Shown: in pieces, positions 18,087 to 27,167 of the stretch | Layout of the letters: each line of letters begins with the position of its first letter | Position numbering within the stretch: position 1 is the stretch's first letter | DNA from: Rhodopirellula baltica SH 1 | GTDB lineage: Bacteria; Planctomycetota; Planctomycetia; Pirellulales; Pirellulaceae | NCBI RefSeq assembly: GCF_000196115.1 | Contig: NC_005027.1 | Location: 682,001 to 746,000 of the forward strand | Direction: 5' to 3' | DNA: 64,000 nucleotides | The notes under the pieces: generated by a model | Database searches by the model: none | Seen by the model: the letters and a program-made list of their open reading frames with translations, nothing else | Told to the model about the DNA's origin: nothing | Translations under genes and position numbers: made by a program

Positions 18087-19305
18087 AACCACCGTTGGCG
18101 GTAACGATGCTGGGGTCAGGTTGCCAAAGGTACAGGAACGTCGGCATCGAGCTGCGATCCAGTCCAGGCAACTGGATCGGCAAAATGGAAGTCATCGGAA
18201 CGTTTGGAGTGACGTCGAATTCCGACATCGCTCGATCGTTGTCTCGTCGCAACAGAACCAACGCGGGGGAGGAAGACAGTCCCGCCATTCGGCCGGCCAG
18301 AGATACCGCGTCGTCGAGGTAGCCGGTTTGGTCGACCAAGCCGATCGTTTGAGCGTGCAGGCCTGATACCACGCGTCCATCAAACGGGATCAAGTCGCTC
18401 GGCTTCAACTCTGCGTCGTCCATGTCGTCGCGATCCAGATCACCAGCGTCCAGCTTGTCTGCGTCTGATTCATCCAAGTTCGACTCGTCGACTTCACTGG
18501 TGACCACCAGTCGCTCGCCACGTGATGAACGCACTTGTTCGATGAAACGCTGGTGGAATTCGTCGGCCATCGATTGCAGCAGGTCTCGTTCTTCTCGCTG
18601 CATCATTCTTTCGGGTGATCCGACATCGATCTTGTCGCCTGATTTGATCGGCAACGAAACGATATTGAACTGACCCAACGTGTCTTCCATGTTGTAGTTA
18701 TTCAGGATGACGCCGATCCCACCGACAACCGATGTTGGATGCGCGACGATTGCGTCGGCGTGGGTGGCCAAGTAGTAAGCGCCGCCGGTGCCGGTCGTCA
18801 TCAGGCAAGCAACGACGGGTATGTTGCGATTGGATTTGAGATGCTGGAGTTGATGCGCGAGCATATCCGATGCCGTCACACCGCCGCCGGGCGAATTGAT
18901 TCGCAGGACGACCGCCAAAATGGTCGGATCGGATTCGATGTGTCGCATCTTTTCGCGGAACAACGAGACCGGGTTCTCACCCATCGATCCAAATCCGCTG
19001 AAGTTTTGATCGATCAGCAATCCGTCCACATCCACGATCGCGATGCGTGATTGAGAATCAGACGACTTCGCGTTGATCTGGACCGCACGAACCGGAGACG
19101 CCGTGTTGTCGGTCTTGCTGACCGTGGTCATCGTGCCGTTCATGTTGATGTCGCCATCGACACCCATGTCTCCGTTAACGCCCATGTCGCCATCAATTCG
19201 CATGTTGCCGCCGACCAACGCACGCACCGGATGAGAGCAACCGGCGATCCAGCACGCACAAACAGCCAACGCAACCACACCGTATGTGCGGAGCGGCCAA
19301 GTCAT
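18085..19305 (-). CDS. S49/SppA-like lipoprotein without the expected catalytic dyad
   Basis: SppA enzymes cut signal peptides in the membrane with a Ser-Lys dyad. Family blocks are clear: ILAVVLRINSPGGGVTASD, HADAIVAHPTSVVGGIGVI and PIKSGDKIDVGSPERMM. In B. subtilis SppA the serine lies in AASGGYY and the lysine in SGAHKD. Here the matching stretches read GTGGAYY (G174 or T173 at the serine) and SGDKID (I226 at the lysine, with K225 next to it). So the protein may be inactive or rearranged. The start MTWPL (19305) gives a lipoprotein signal with WIAGC (C23). Residues 34-56 are a short repeat (DGDMGVN, GDMGVDGDINMNG). An acidic insert lies near 270-295. Confidence 0.78.
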   Translation of the reverse strand: MTWPLRTYGVVALAVCACWIAGCSHPVRALVGGNMRIDGDMGVNGDMGVDGDINMNGTMTTVSKTDNTASPVRAVQINAKSSDSQSRIAIVDVDGLLIDQNFSGFGSMGENPVSLFREKMRHIESDPTILAVVLRINSPGGGVTASDMLAHQLQHLKSNRNIPVVACLMTTGTGGAYYLATHADAIVAHPTSVVGGIGVILNNYNMEDTLGQFNIVSLPIKSGDKIDVGSPERMMQREERDLLQSMADEFHQRFIEQVRSSRGERLVVTSEVDESNLDESDADKLDAGDLDRDDMDDAELKPSDLIPFDGRVVSGLHAQTIGLVDQTGYLDDAVSLAGRMAGLSSSPALVLLRRDNDRAMSEFDVTPNVPMTSILPIQLPGLDRSSMPTFLYLWQPDPSIVTANGG

Positions 19306-19429
19306 GGCAAAGCGACGATGATTTTCGCGGCGCGACACTGGGTTTCCTGACGCGAGCGGACAAATGGGAACGGACGAACGCTGAGGGCAGATCGCCTGTC
19401 TGATCGAATCGAACGTTTCGCTCGGGAGA

Positions 19430-21052
19430 ATGAGTTCGATGCATGCAATTGGCACGAAGCTCAATACAGGAAAGGTCGTTGCAACCGTCAAACTTGATGA
19501 TTCGCTTCATCCAGAAACGCCGGTGGAGATGCGGTGTCGACCATCGAGTGAGCTATTGTTCCGCATGACCTTGCTTCTCATTCTGATTCTGTTCGCGATC
19601 ATTCCTTGGTCCATTCCGATCTTGCACAACGCTCGCACGTGGACGTTGGTGATGGCGGTGTTGTTTCTCGGGACCGTGTTTGGGCCTGCGTTCTTCGCGT
19701 TCAACGGTTTTGTCCAGATCAGCTTGGATCGTTTGCTCTGGGTCGCAGTGATCGGAGTGGCCGTGTTCCGTGTCCTGACGGGCGAGAACAAGCTGCCGCG
19801 TGTGACTCGAACCGATGGCGTCGTCCTCGGCCTGGTCGCAATCACATTGCTGAGTTGTTTGCGATTCGGAATGTTTGGTGACGGTCAGCCGCCAATCGCC
19901 AGATGGCTGTTCTACATGGCATTGCCGTGCAGTTTGTACGCGGTGATGCGTACCGCCACCTTCACTCGACAAGACATTCACCGAATGGTCACCGCTCTAA
20001 TCGCGATGGGAGCGTACCTGGCGTTCACCGGCGTGATGGAAATGCTGGATCTCCGAGCCCTGGTGTTCCCTCGGTTTATCAACGATCCCGAAGTCTGGGA
20101 ATTCTACGGGCGAGGCCGCGGACCCCTGTTGAATCCAGCCGGAAATGGAATTTTGCTGACGCTGGCTTTGGCCGCGTGTGCAAGTCGCTTTCTCGATAGC
20201 GGACGCCACGGCAAAGCTTGGTACGCGTTGTTGGCTTTGCTCATGTTGGCAGGCTGCTATTCGACGTTGACGCGAAGCGTTTGGTTGGGCGCCATCGCCG
20301 CCTTGGGTTGGATCGGAATGATCTATGTCCCTCGCCGCGTTCGAATCGTCGCACTGGCCGGCGTGGTCGTATTCAGCGGTGCGATGGCGATGGGATTGAA
20401 AGATCAAATGATGAGCATGAAACGCGACAAGGCGTTGAGTGCCGCGGACGCCGCCAAAAGCGTCGAGTTGAGACCCCTGCTGGCTTTGGTGGCTTACGAA
20501 ATGTTCCTGGACCGACCGTTGGGTGGCCACGGGTATGGCAACTACTTCGATGCGGCGGAGCCCTATCACGCGATTCGGCGGCACGGTGTGCCTTTGGAAA
20601 ACGCCCGGCCTTACATGCAACACAACGTCTTCTTGTCGACGCTGGTGGACTTGGGACTCTTCGGTTTCAGCATGCACTTGTTGATGCTGATCGGATTGTT
20701 TTGCTTGGCGTGGCAGCTTGCTTCGGCGAAACATGCCGATGCGACAGGTTCACAGATGCGGGCAACTCTTTGGGATCCTATCGCCGAGGATCATCGCCGA
20801 ACCATCGGCATTTTGATGCTGGGGTTGCTCAGCGGTTACGTGTGCAATGGAATGTTCCATGAAGTCGGTATCATTCACATGGTGCACATGTATCTGTTCG
20901 CCATGGCTGGCGTTTTGGTCACGTTGCATCAAACGGCGGAATCAACCGTTGCGAATCCGATGCCTCGTTGGAACCCTTTTCTTCGTTGGACACCCACCGT
21001 GGGTGCCGCCCACGAGGCGGCCTACGGCGGGAAAACTCCGTTGCACGGTTAG
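19430..21052 (+). CDS. O-antigen ligase/polymerase-family membrane protein
   Basis: The 540-residue protein has about eleven membrane helices and the family periplasmic loop: YGRGRGPLLNPAGNG, then LTRSVWLGAIAALGW, and after the loop EMFLDRPLGGHGYGNYF with the histidine region typical of Wzy_C/WaaL proteins. These proteins join or polymerise lipid-linked sugars outside the cytoplasmic membrane. The N-terminal 40 residues are polar. The 3' end overlaps the convergent leucine-rich gene by 134 bases; the ligase's own last helix ends near residue 505, so its tail is not essential-looking. The nearby WecG-type gene supports a polysaccharide role. Confidence 0.85.
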   Translation: MSSMHAIGTKLNTGKVVATVKLDDSLHPETPVEMRCRPSSELLFRMTLLLILILFAIIPWSIPILHNARTWTLVMAVLFLGTVFGPAFFAFNGFVQISLDRLLWVAVIGVAVFRVLTGENKLPRVTRTDGVVLGLVAITLLSCLRFGMFGDGQPPIARWLFYMALPCSLYAVMRTATFTRQDIHRMVTALIAMGAYLAFTGVMEMLDLRALVFPRFINDPEVWEFYGRGRGPLLNPAGNGILLTLALAACASRFLDSGRHGKAWYALLALLMLAGCYSTLTRSVWLGAIAALGWIGMIYVPRRVRIVALAGVVVFSGAMAMGLKDQMMSMKRDKALSAADAAKSVELRPLLALVAYEMFLDRPLGGHGYGNYFDAAEPYHAIRRHGVPLENARPYMQHNVFLSTLVDLGLFGFSMHLLMLIGLFCLAWQLASAKHADATGSQMRATLWDPIAEDHRRTIGILMLGLLSGYVCNGMFHEVGIIHMVHMYLFAMAGVLVTLHQTAESTVANPMPRWNPFLRWTPTVGAAHEAAYGGKTPLHG

Positions 21053-23633
21053 CACCGGGGCGGATACCGTTGAACCACTTTTCGGCCAAACGCGGGTCAG
21101 AACTCTCAGCGGCCCATTCATCGGGCATCAAGCGAATGGACTGAAGTGCATCGGGGAGCGAAATCGATTCGTTCACCGACAATTCCATCAGCCATGCCAA
21201 AGCAGCCAAAGGCTCAAACGCGGTGCTGGACAATTCCAGACCCATCAGCGAGACACTTTGCAGGCGAGCACATCGTGCAAGTGTAGAAATACCTTTGTCG
21301 GTCAGCGCGGTGTGGTCCAAACGCAGACGTCGAAGGTTCTTCAGGCTCGGCAGATCTCGCAAATCGTCATCGCCGATCGTTGTTCCCATCACGTTGATTT
21401 CTTGCAGTCCGGGCCAGGACGCGAAATGTTTGCCCAGTCCTTCGGGATAGTCGGTGCCCGGCAAAATCAACGAGTGCAATTGGCGACTCTGCGTCAGGCT
21501 GCTGAGCGTTGCTGAATTCAACACGCCTCGTTCCAAGGTGAACGACAACAAGTGCGGCACTCGTTCAACTTCGATCTGGTCTGTGTTTGGACGACGAATG
21601 TCGATCTCGGTCAGGCGAGGCAGATTGACCACGCGAATAGTTTCTGCACCGGGAGCAACACGCAATCGGCTGACCAGCGATTCCAGATTCACCAGCTCGA
21701 TGTGTTTGGCTCGCAGGGTTCGTGTGCGGAAAGCTCGCTTGAGTTGTGGTTGGTCAACAATCCGGATTTCTTCCAGCTCTTCCCAAGGCAGTTCCAAAAC
21801 CTCCCAATTGCTGTGCATCGCCAGCAATTGTGGGACGACTTCGGGATCGATCTCAGTACCCGAAACCGACAATTCACGAAGCGTGCTGACGACTTGCAGT
21901 TCTTCAAGTTGTCGCGGATCGAGTTGACAGTTTTCGAGGGTCAGTGATTTCAAGAACGAGCATGACTTCAATTTCGCCAGGTCACACGTGGTGAGGTTCA
22001 TGCCATCAAAATTCAGCGTGCGAAGTGATGGCAACGACGCGGACCAAGCCATCAACCCCTTCGTCGATTTTTGCGGCAATGGAGCGGGGCCAGATGCGAC
22101 CGCGGCAAGGAAGCGAGCGCCGACAAATTGAGGCGGAGCTTCCCAGCCTCGCGCACTGCGACGAAAGCGACCGTAGCCGCCTGGTGCAGGTCGGGTGATC
22201 CGAACATCGTGCAGCCGTGGACACTCTTCGATTTCCCATTCGTCAAAGTTTTCGCCAGCCAACTCAAGCTTGGTCAACGAACTGAGACCGGACATCTTCA
22301 GCGATGATACTCGCGCGATGTAGCCGTCTTCTCCGTCCGAGTTGCTGAACCGCATCGAATAGGAATCGATGCCATGCAGTTTGGTCAAACGTGGCAACTC
22401 GAGGAGGCTCAAGTCGACGGGGATGCCCGCGTCGATTGAAAGCTCCGTCAATGCGGGCATCAAACGAACGGTCAACTTCAATTCGTCCGCGTTGGTTCGG
22501 CGATTCGGACGCAGATGTCGAACAGAAAGTGATTGCAGTCGATTGGCGTCTTCGAACAACCAAGTTCGAGGGCTTGGGCCGATGGTTTGAATTTCCAGCA
22601 TCGTTAGCGAAGGCACCAACAGGTCTTCGGTGCAAATTGCCGATGCTTGGATGCGACGTAGCGACAAGGAAGCCAACCGATTGAGCGATTGAATCTGAAT
22701 CTTCGCATCGGAAGATGGTTCCGCTTGTTCGTCGCTGGATTCGAATGACATCGAGACGCTTCGAAGCGACGGCAATTGTGCCAACACCGAATTGGCGGCT
22801 TCGACGCTGGGGACGTTGGTCCAACGAAGACCCGTAACCCAAGGGTTCTCTTGGATGGCCTGCAGCGTTACCGGATCGATCTCGCCATTGAGTGCGATGA
22901 AGTCGAGCGATTTGTAGTTGCTCCAATCGATCGATTCCAAATTCGATTCACGATGGCATTGCAGTTGGAACGCATGGGTCCAAGGACCGCGAAACGCGAG
23001 AGGCAAATTGGCCACGATGGGATGGTTGGTCGATCGAACCAACGTGACCATGGTTTCACGCTCAAACGTTCGCAACCGACGTTGAGTCTCGTAGAAGTGA
23101 GCGACCGTGGCGATGAAACCGACCGATGCGATGCCGACCAACGCGCGACGGTATCGAGTGTTGTCGTTCTGATTGGGCGACCACAGGACATTCCAAGGCG
23201 ATTGTCCCGGACGAATGTTGTAGGCCGCGATTCCAGCCAACGCGAGAACGCCGATGCAAAACCAAATGTCGATCCACAACCCCAGTCCAAACGTGCTCCA
23301 ACGGTCCAAACCGTCGACGCCTTCGTTGTGGGACATGCGGGCTTGGTAAGCGTCCAGCGGGAATCCACCGATATACCAACGGTGCCGCGGCGAGTCTGCT
23401 TTTGGATAGGACGCGTCTTCGCGATCCGTGTCAGCGACGTGCGGTCCAGCGGGGGGGACTTCGCTGTCGGTCACCATCACGTGCGTGGCATCACGAAGGT
23501 AATTCTCCGTGACCAATCGCGGTTTCCAAGCAAACACGACCAGGATCCCGAGGATCGAGAGCGTCATCGCCGTCCGGATCCAACGACGGTAAGTGGGCTT
23601 CAGAGACGCACTTCTGGATTGCAGCTTGTTCAT
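20919..23633 (-). CDS. Large membrane-anchored leucine-rich repeat protein
   Basis: The product (about 904 residues from MNKLQSR) has an N-terminal membrane helix, two further helices near residues 115-165, and then about 700 residues of leucine-rich repeats with units such as LTKLELAGENFDEWEI, LRTLNFDGMNLTTCDLAKL and LRELSVSGTEIDPEVV. LRR surfaces usually bind proteins; no enzymatic domain is visible. The last 45 residues (after NRATEFS, basic RRRPPRGRHPR) come from the strand opposite the O-antigen ligase gene and look unlike the rest, suggesting that the original stop was lost. A start at 23720 is also open. Confidence 0.82.
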   Translation of the reverse strand: MNKLQSRSASLKPTYRRWIRTAMTLSILGILVVFAWKPRLVTENYLRDATHVMVTDSEVPPAGPHVADTDREDASYPKADSPRHRWYIGGFPLDAYQARMSHNEGVDGLDRWSTFGLGLWIDIWFCIGVLALAGIAAYNIRPGQSPWNVLWSPNQNDNTRYRRALVGIASVGFIATVAHFYETQRRLRTFERETMVTLVRSTNHPIVANLPLAFRGPWTHAFQLQCHRESNLESIDWSNYKSLDFIALNGEIDPVTLQAIQENPWVTGLRWTNVPSVEAANSVLAQLPSLRSVSMSFESSDEQAEPSSDAKIQIQSLNRLASLSLRRIQASAICTEDLLVPSLTMLEIQTIGPSPRTWLFEDANRLQSLSVRHLRPNRRTNADELKLTVRLMPALTELSIDAGIPVDLSLLELPRLTKLHGIDSYSMRFSNSDGEDGYIARVSSLKMSGLSSLTKLELAGENFDEWEIEECPRLHDVRITRPAPGGYGRFRRSARGWEAPPQFVGARFLAAVASGPAPLPQKSTKGLMAWSASLPSLRTLNFDGMNLTTCDLAKLKSCSFLKSLTLENCQLDPRQLEELQVVSTLRELSVSGTEIDPEVVPQLLAMHSNWEVLELPWEELEEIRIVDQPQLKRAFRTRTLRAKHIELVNLESLVSRLRVAPGAETIRVVNLPRLTEIDIRRPNTDQIEVERVPHLLSFTLERGVLNSATLSSLTQSRQLHSLILPGTDYPEGLGKHFASWPGLQEINVMGTTIGDDDLRDLPSLKNLRRLRLDHTALTDKGISTLARCARLQSVSLMGLELSSTAFEPLAALAWLMELSVNESISLPDALQSIRLMPDEWAAESSDPRLAEKWFNGIRPGANRATEFSRRRPPRGRHPRWVSNEEKGSNEASDSQRLIPPFDAT

Positions 23634-23936
23634 AGTGGATCCAACATCAAGGGATGCAAAATGTTTCGCTCGAGTTTCAGAATTTGCACCTAAATTGGTT
23701 GGTGCCCCCAATGACTGCAACGGCGGTTTGGACGGAATTCATGAAGCAAAACTGCTATTGATCCCCTGACGACACTGAGCCGAGTGAACGGTAAGATTCG
23801 GCGCCATCGCCAAGTGTTTATTTTTTTGCGAAGTACCGCAAAATCACAGCTGGATGCACATTCGGGGCTGAATCGGTCGCTCACCGCTGCCGTGGACTTC
23901 AGTGCTTCACTCCTTCGTATTGGTTACCGATCTTTC
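23634..23936. other. Gene-free divergent region before the deoxyhypusine synthase-like gene
   Basis: The deoxyhypusine synthase-like frame extends to 23784, but the extra 51 residues do not look like the family. A T-rich run with TTTATTTTTTTG lies near 23817. The stretch probably contains two divergent promoters. Confidence 0.45.
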
Positions 23937-24896
23937 ATGAATGTCACGAAATTTTTGGAAACGCATTTTCGCCACTTCAACGCGCGTGAACTGTTGGCGT
24001 CGGCCAAGGCCTACGGCGAATTTGTTGACGGTGGCGGCAGGATGATGGTGACCTTGGCGGGAGCGATGAGCACCGGCGAATTGGGGCTTTCTCTGGCCGA
24101 AATGATTCGCAAGGGAAAGGTACACGCCGTCACGTGCACCGCCGCCAACCTGGAAGAAGACATCTTCAACTTGGTCGCCCATGACGAATACGAAATCGTA
24201 GAGAACTGGCGAGCACTCTCGGCCGAAGACGAAGTCGCCTTGCGAGACCGAGGTTTCAACCGCGTCACTGACACTTGCATTCCCGAAACTGTCATGCGTC
24301 ACTTAGAGGACCGGTTGGTGCCCATGTGGCAAAAGGCGGCCGGTGAGAACGCCGCTCGTATGCCGGTCGAGTACATGTTCGACCTGTTGGACGATGACGG
24401 ATTGGTTCAGCATTACCAAGTTCCTCGCGAAAACAGTTGGGTCGCCGCGGCGAAGGATGCTGGCATTCCGGTCTTCACTCCCGGCTTTGAAGACTCAACA
24501 TTGGGCAATATTTACACCGCCCATGTCATCGATGGCAGTGTTCCTGGCCACGGTGCCTATGCGACCGGCACCAAACAAATGCAGCAATTGGCGCAGTGGT
24601 ACCAAGCGACCATGAAGGACCCGATCGGGTTCTTCCAAATCGGTGGTGGAATCGCGGGCGACTTCCCGATTTGCGTCGTCCCGATGTTGATTCAAGACTT
24701 GAAGCTGGACATCCCATTGTGGGGCTACTTCTGTCAAATCAGCGATGCGACGACCAGCTACGGTGGTTACAGCGGAGCGGTGCCGAACGAAAAGATCACT
24801 TGGTACAAGATCGATGCCGACTCGCCCAAGTTCATGATCCAAAGCGACGCAACGATCTGTGCTCCGTTGGTGTTCGCTCACGTGCTGGGTTGGTGA
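23937..24896 (+). CDS. Deoxyhypusine synthase-family protein
   Basis: In eukaryotes and archaea this family moves an aminobutyl group from spermidine to a protein lysine; bacterial members are often polyamine enzymes such as homospermidine synthases. The 319-residue protein has VTLAGAMSTGELGLSLAEMI, TCTAANLEEDIFNLVAH, VFTPGFEDSTLGN, the NAD site region QIGGGIAGDFP, and ISDATTSYGGYSGAVP. The catalytic lysine of the family lies in a W-x-K-I segment; here TWYKID keeps it. The ATG at 23937 begins MNVTKFLETHF, the usual N-terminus. The substrate in this organism is not known. Confidence 0.88.
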   Translation: MNVTKFLETHFRHFNARELLASAKAYGEFVDGGGRMMVTLAGAMSTGELGLSLAEMIRKGKVHAVTCTAANLEEDIFNLVAHDEYEIVENWRALSAEDEVALRDRGFNRVTDTCIPETVMRHLEDRLVPMWQKAAGENAARMPVEYMFDLLDDDGLVQHYQVPRENSWVAAAKDAGIPVFTPGFEDSTLGNIYTAHVIDGSVPGHGAYATGTKQMQQLAQWYQATMKDPIGFFQIGGGIAGDFPICVVPMLIQDLKLDIPLWGYFCQISDATTSYGGYSGAVPNEKITWYKIDADSPKFMIQSDATICAPLVFAHVLGW

Positions 24897-24927
24897 TCCC
24901 AGCCGCGATGGAGGAAGCGTCCATCGA

Positions 24928-25461
24928 TCAGTCGCTGCTTTGGATCTGTTCGATCAGCGACTGACGCTCTCGCATGTAGCGAGCTCGCTCAGTCTTGTAC
25001 GTGTTCATCTTCGAGAACGAACTGATCAGTCCTACCACCGCCATGCCCATGAATACCAAGCCGAACAAGGCCATGGGGGCGAACATCACGGCGGCCAAGC
25101 AAGTCCAGATCAACGCGAACACGATCACGAAACCAGACACAATGATCATTGTGGCCTGGTTGAGCGGTTGAGTGATCTGGTGCCCGTGTTTGTTCGTCCC
25201 GAGCAATTTCAGGCGTCTTCGTTCCCACTGTTCATCCAATCGATCCAGCGCCGCGTTGTGTTTGATTTGCGCGACGTCCTTGACCAAAGCGTCCGTCGTT
25301 TGCTTCAGATCCTCCAGCAACTCAGTGGAGTACGACGAACCGGTGTGATGGATCGCCAAGCTCGCGTGGCAAAAACCACAGGTGACGAACTTGGCTTTCG
25401 CCTTCACATCGATGGGCGCACCACAATGGTCGCAACGAAGAGAGATCAGACGGGCACTCAT
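24928..25461 (-). CDS. Zinc-ribbon membrane protein of unknown function
   Basis: The 177-residue protein starts with a four-cysteine zinc ribbon: CDHCGAPIDVKAKAKFVTCGFC covers residues 10-31 with two CxxC pairs. A helical, charged region follows (about 45-95), then two membrane helices (about 104-150) and a basic tail ending in a coiled-coil-like RERQSLIEQIQS. It may be a membrane protein with a zinc-binding cytoplasmic head. The downstream nucleoside hydrolase is on the same strand 22 bases upstream of its start, so they may be cotranscribed. I do not recognise a named family. Confidence 0.75.
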   Translation of the reverse strand: MSARLISLRCDHCGAPIDVKAKAKFVTCGFCHASLAIHHTGSSYSTELLEDLKQTTDALVKDVAQIKHNAALDRLDEQWERRRLKLLGTNKHGHQITQPLNQATMIIVSGFVIVFALIWTCLAAVMFAPMALFGLVFMGMAVVGLISSFSKMNTYKTERARYMRERQSLIEQIQSSD

Positions 25462-25483
25462 GGATGTCAGAATCCTTTCTGGT

Positions 25484-26536
25484 TCAATGCACCGGATGCG
25501 GTGGTTCGCTGGACAGCAACTGCAACGCTTCCAACGTTCTTGCGATTTGTTCGTTGTTCAATGTGAAGTACTGATCCCGACCGTCTGCGTTTTCCTCAAA
25601 CGTGGTCAGTCCATCGTCGGCGACGGTGACTTTGCCGACCGAAGTCAGTCCAAAGTAATTGCGGGTCGGCCGCACCAATTGCAGCACACATGTCAGGTCC
25701 CAAGTCGGGCGGTCGTGCGGCGGCGGGTTGTAAGCGATATACGCCTCGGCCAAAGGATGGTGCTCCACGTAACCGTAGTCCTGCTCGATGCTTTCGTGCG
25801 GGTAACGCAGTGCGATTCCAATTTCGTAGCCACTCCACAAAATCGGCGTCGGCCATTCCTTCGCCAACTTCTGCGCGGCGGGAATGTCTTTGACAACGTT
25901 GTACTCTTTGTGGTCATAGGGCTGACCTTTGTTGTTCATGATCTGAGTGAAAGCACCCGCCATCACGCTCAGTTTGGCAACCTTCTTCTTGACCAATTCC
26001 AAGCCTGTCAGCGGGCTGATGTTGTCGGCGGATGAGTCCAGTAGATTGACCAAGTTGGTTGAAAATCCAACCTGAGCGATCACGACGCTGCTGTCTTCGG
26101 CCTTTGCTAGAGTACGACGCAACACCTCGACAGCATTGGGCGCATCTTTGCCACTTCGCAAATCGTGTGGATAACGGTCCTTGCCATTGTCCTGGATCGC
26201 GGCCAATCCATTGAAGCGACCTTCGCCGTTGGTGACATCGCTGCGGCAAACGCCAATCGGAATGTCGCCGCGACCATAAAACGTGTTGATCACGTCTGCG
26301 AACGGAGCGGCCAGTTCGTGGTCCTTGGTGATGGTGACAGCCAACAACTCACATTCACCGCGTGATTGCAAAGCATGGATGACTCCCATGGCAAGTGCGT
26401 CGTCAACGTCGTTGCCGAGGTCCGTATCAAAGATCAGTTGAACGGGTTGGTCGGCACGAAGCATCGCAGGGGAACTGAGCAGGCCGAAGCAGAATGTGAT
26501 CGCAAGCGCGAGCGATCCAAATGTTTTTTGGGACAT
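25484..26536 (-). CDS. Secreted nucleoside hydrolase-family protein (paralogue 1)
   Basis: Nucleoside hydrolases release ribose from nucleosides, using calcium bound by an aspartate cluster. Here FDTDLGNDVDDALAM (D37, D39, D43, D45, D46) is the cluster, NISPL and VMAGAF follow, and HDRPTWDLTCVL near the C-terminus holds the final ligand region. The spacing DxDxxxDxDD is the subclass seen in planctomycetes rather than classical IunH. An N-terminal signal peptide of about 28 residues suggests export. A clear paralogue lies at 41375-42427, sharing FYGRGDIPIG, YPHDL, SKDAPEAVEVLRRTLAEAED-like and HDRPTWDLT segments. Confidence 0.86.
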   Translation of the reverse strand: MSQKTFGSLALAITFCFGLLSSPAMLRADQPVQLIFDTDLGNDVDDALAMGVIHALQSRGECELLAVTITKDHELAAPFADVINTFYGRGDIPIGVCRSDVTNGEGRFNGLAAIQDNGKDRYPHDLRSGKDAPNAVEVLRRTLAKAEDSSVVIAQVGFSTNLVNLLDSSADNISPLTGLELVKKKVAKLSVMAGAFTQIMNNKGQPYDHKEYNVVKDIPAAQKLAKEWPTPILWSGYEIGIALRYPHESIEQDYGYVEHHPLAEAYIAYNPPPHDRPTWDLTCVLQLVRPTRNYFGLTSVGKVTVADDGLTTFEENADGRDQYFTLNNEQIARTLEALQLLSSEPPHPVH

Positions 26537-26717
26537 GGGATGCGGGAGGTGGGAATGGGGAGGGAATCATCGAAGCGTTTCGGCATGCGAAACACGGAGG
26601 CGTATCTTAACCCAAACCCATGGACGCAACACGCTGGTTCGCCGGAACGATCGACGCTGATGCGACGGCGGCATTTCCAGCGATCGAAGACTGGTCCTGC
26701 GGAGAACTCAACCGAGG

Positions 26718-27167
26718 TTAAACCTTGGCCGGCAGCAGGGTCCATAACGCCCAACCGACCAATATTCCACGAATGGACCACGCGATTGTTCGAATCCAAT
26801 TGGTTGTCACCAGCGTCGAATAGACGTCCGGCTGAAACCCCGAGGCAAGCTTTCCGTGTGCCGGTACTTGCAAGGCGGCGGTGCTGGTCCAAATCACAAT
26901 CAGCAAAACAATTCCTGCCACGGCCCAGGTCAGTGGGACATTCCCCGGGCGAGTCATCAACAATCCGGCGGCCGTCGCGATTTCAATCAGCATCGGCACG
27001 GCGACGATCGGAGTGATCAACCGAGCGTGATCAGAGGCGTAACGAGCAAAGACATCTTCTCCAACGCGGTCGAACATCTTGTAGTGGACGATCTGTACCA
27101 TCCAAATCAATCCGACCATGTACCAGGTCGACAGTGCATTGAGCAGCAACAGAAGATTCGCGTTCAT
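26718..27167 (-). CDS. Small four-helix membrane protein
   Basis: The 149-residue protein is almost entirely four membrane helices (about residues 5-25, 50-70, 80-100 and 120-142) with short loops; LIWMVQIVHYKMFDRVG is a notable piece near the N-terminus. I do not recognise an enzymatic family; it looks like a DUF1772-type small membrane protein, but that is only an impression. It overlaps the SRPBCC-epimerase gene by four bases (ATGA), so the two are coupled. No catalytic residues can be pointed to. Confidence 0.72.
   Translation of the reverse strand: MNANLLLLLNALSTWYMVGLIWMVQIVHYKMFDRVGEDVFARYASDHARLITPIVAVPMLIEIATAAGLLMTRPGNVPLTWAVAGIVLLIVIWTSTAALQVPAHGKLASGFQPDVYSTLVTTNWIRTIAWSIRGILVGWALWTLLPAKV

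Noticed and set aside
23784..23936. N-terminal extension of the deoxyhypusine synthase-like protein
   Set aside because: 51 extra residues have no similarity to the family; the ATG at 23937 gives its usual N-terminus.
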